The notes under the pieces were generated by a model. The model saw nothing but the letters and a program-made list of their open reading frames with translations, was not told where the DNA came from and did no database searches. From contig JALOLM010000145.1 in the NCBI GenBank assembly GCA_025455985.1, positions 1 through 6,193 on the forward strand: a stretch of 6,193 nucleotides of DNA, read 5' to 3'. Positions 5,849 to 6,193 of the stretch are shown in pieces. Position numbers and translations under genes: made by a program. How positions within the stretch are numbered: position 1 is the stretch's first letter; each line of letters begins with the position of its first letter. This stretch comes from Candidatus Nanopelagicales bacterium (GTDB taxonomy: Bacteria; Actinomycetota; Actinomycetes; S36-B12; UBA10799).

Positions 5849-6193
5849 GAATTCAGCTGCTCGAGCAGACCCTCCGCAGCCTCGGCGATCACGGTTCCCG
5901 GCGGGAAGATCGCCGCCGCTCCCGCCTCACGCAGGGCGTCGAAGTCCTGCGGCGGGATCACGCCACCAACCACCACGAGGATGTCCGCGCGGCCAAGTTC
6001 GGCCAACGCCGACTTCAGTTGCGGGACAAGCGTCAGGTGACCGGCGGCCAGCGAACTGGCGCCCACAATGTCGACGTCGTTCTCCACCGCCTGCCGCGCG
6101 ACCTCTTCCGGGGTCTGGAACAGCGGGCCGATGTCGACTACGAAGCCGAGGTCGGCGAACGACGAGGCGATGACCTTCTGCCCGCGGTCATGG
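5845..6193 (-). CDS. mutB: Methylmalonyl-CoA mutase large subunit, C-terminal cobalamin-binding domain (partial)
   Basis: Adenosylcobalamin-dependent mutase interconverting (R)-methylmalonyl-CoA and succinyl-CoA. The 115 visible residues are the end of the B12-binding domain. The first is the His of DxHxxG (HDRG), the residue that replaces dimethylbenzimidazole as lower cobalt ligand. GPLFQTPEE (22-30), the nucleotide-tail contact GASSLAAGH (44-52), the glycine turn VVVGGVIPP and the closing FPPGTVIAEAAEGLL follow. The HDRG motif is what separates the catalytic large subunit from the non-catalytic small one, whose B12 domain is degenerate. A stand-alone B12 subunit is less likely because the residues around LFQTPEE match the large-subunit form. 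The start and catalytic barrel lie beyond the right edge. The stop overlaps the meaB start. Confidence 0.93.
   Translation of the reverse strand, partial: HDRGQKVIASSFADLGFVVDIGPLFQTPEEVARQAVENDVDIVGASSLAAGHLTLVPQLKSALAELGRADILVVVGGVIPPQDFDALREAGAAAIFPPGTVIAEAAEGLLEQLNS

Overview
This is a GC-rich window in which every supported gene lies on the minus strand. GC-ending codons, several GTG starts, apparently leaderless promoters and an AbrB-type VapB all suggest a high-GC actinobacterium. The genus cannot be told from this sequence. The gene order below follows transcription, from high to low coordinates.

Right part (6193-4862): the C-terminal cobalamin-binding end of a methylmalonyl-CoA mutase large subunit is cut by the window edge. 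It overlaps by four bases (ATGA) the complete gene of its GTPase chaperone MeaB. This is the standard pair for making and protecting adenosylcobalamin-dependent mutase in propionyl-CoA/succinyl-CoA interconversion.

Middle part (4861-4183): a 50-bp gap carries a promoter overlapped by an inverted/direct repeat that looks like an autoregulatory operator. A VapB antitoxin (AbrB/MazE fold) and a VapC PIN-domain ribonuclease toxin follow, overlapping by GTGA.

Left part (4182-1): three genes, each with its own candidate promoter. The first is an exported zinc metalloprotease with a complete HExxHxxGxxH metzincin site and two beta-rich, partly fibronectin-III-like C-terminal domains. The second is a large GH31 glycosidase with a single N-terminal membrane anchor. 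Its active site carries the full set of residues known from sulfoquinovosidases (YihQ type), so it is best read as a cell-surface sulfoquinovosidase and not an ordinary alpha-glucosidase. The third is a GNAT acetyltransferase cut by the left edge. A perfect 12-bp inverted repeat lies between the GH31 gene and the GNAT gene.

The genes do not form one pathway. The mutase/MeaB pair is core metabolism, vapBC is a stress or addiction module, and the protease and GH31 enzyme are both predicted to act outside the membrane. Points worth a second look are the membrane-anchored sulfoquinovosidase, the -10-like hexamers sitting six or seven bases before four start codons, and the three-half-site vapBC operator. 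No RNA genes, insertion sequences, CRISPR arrays or gene-free stretches over 300 bases were seen.
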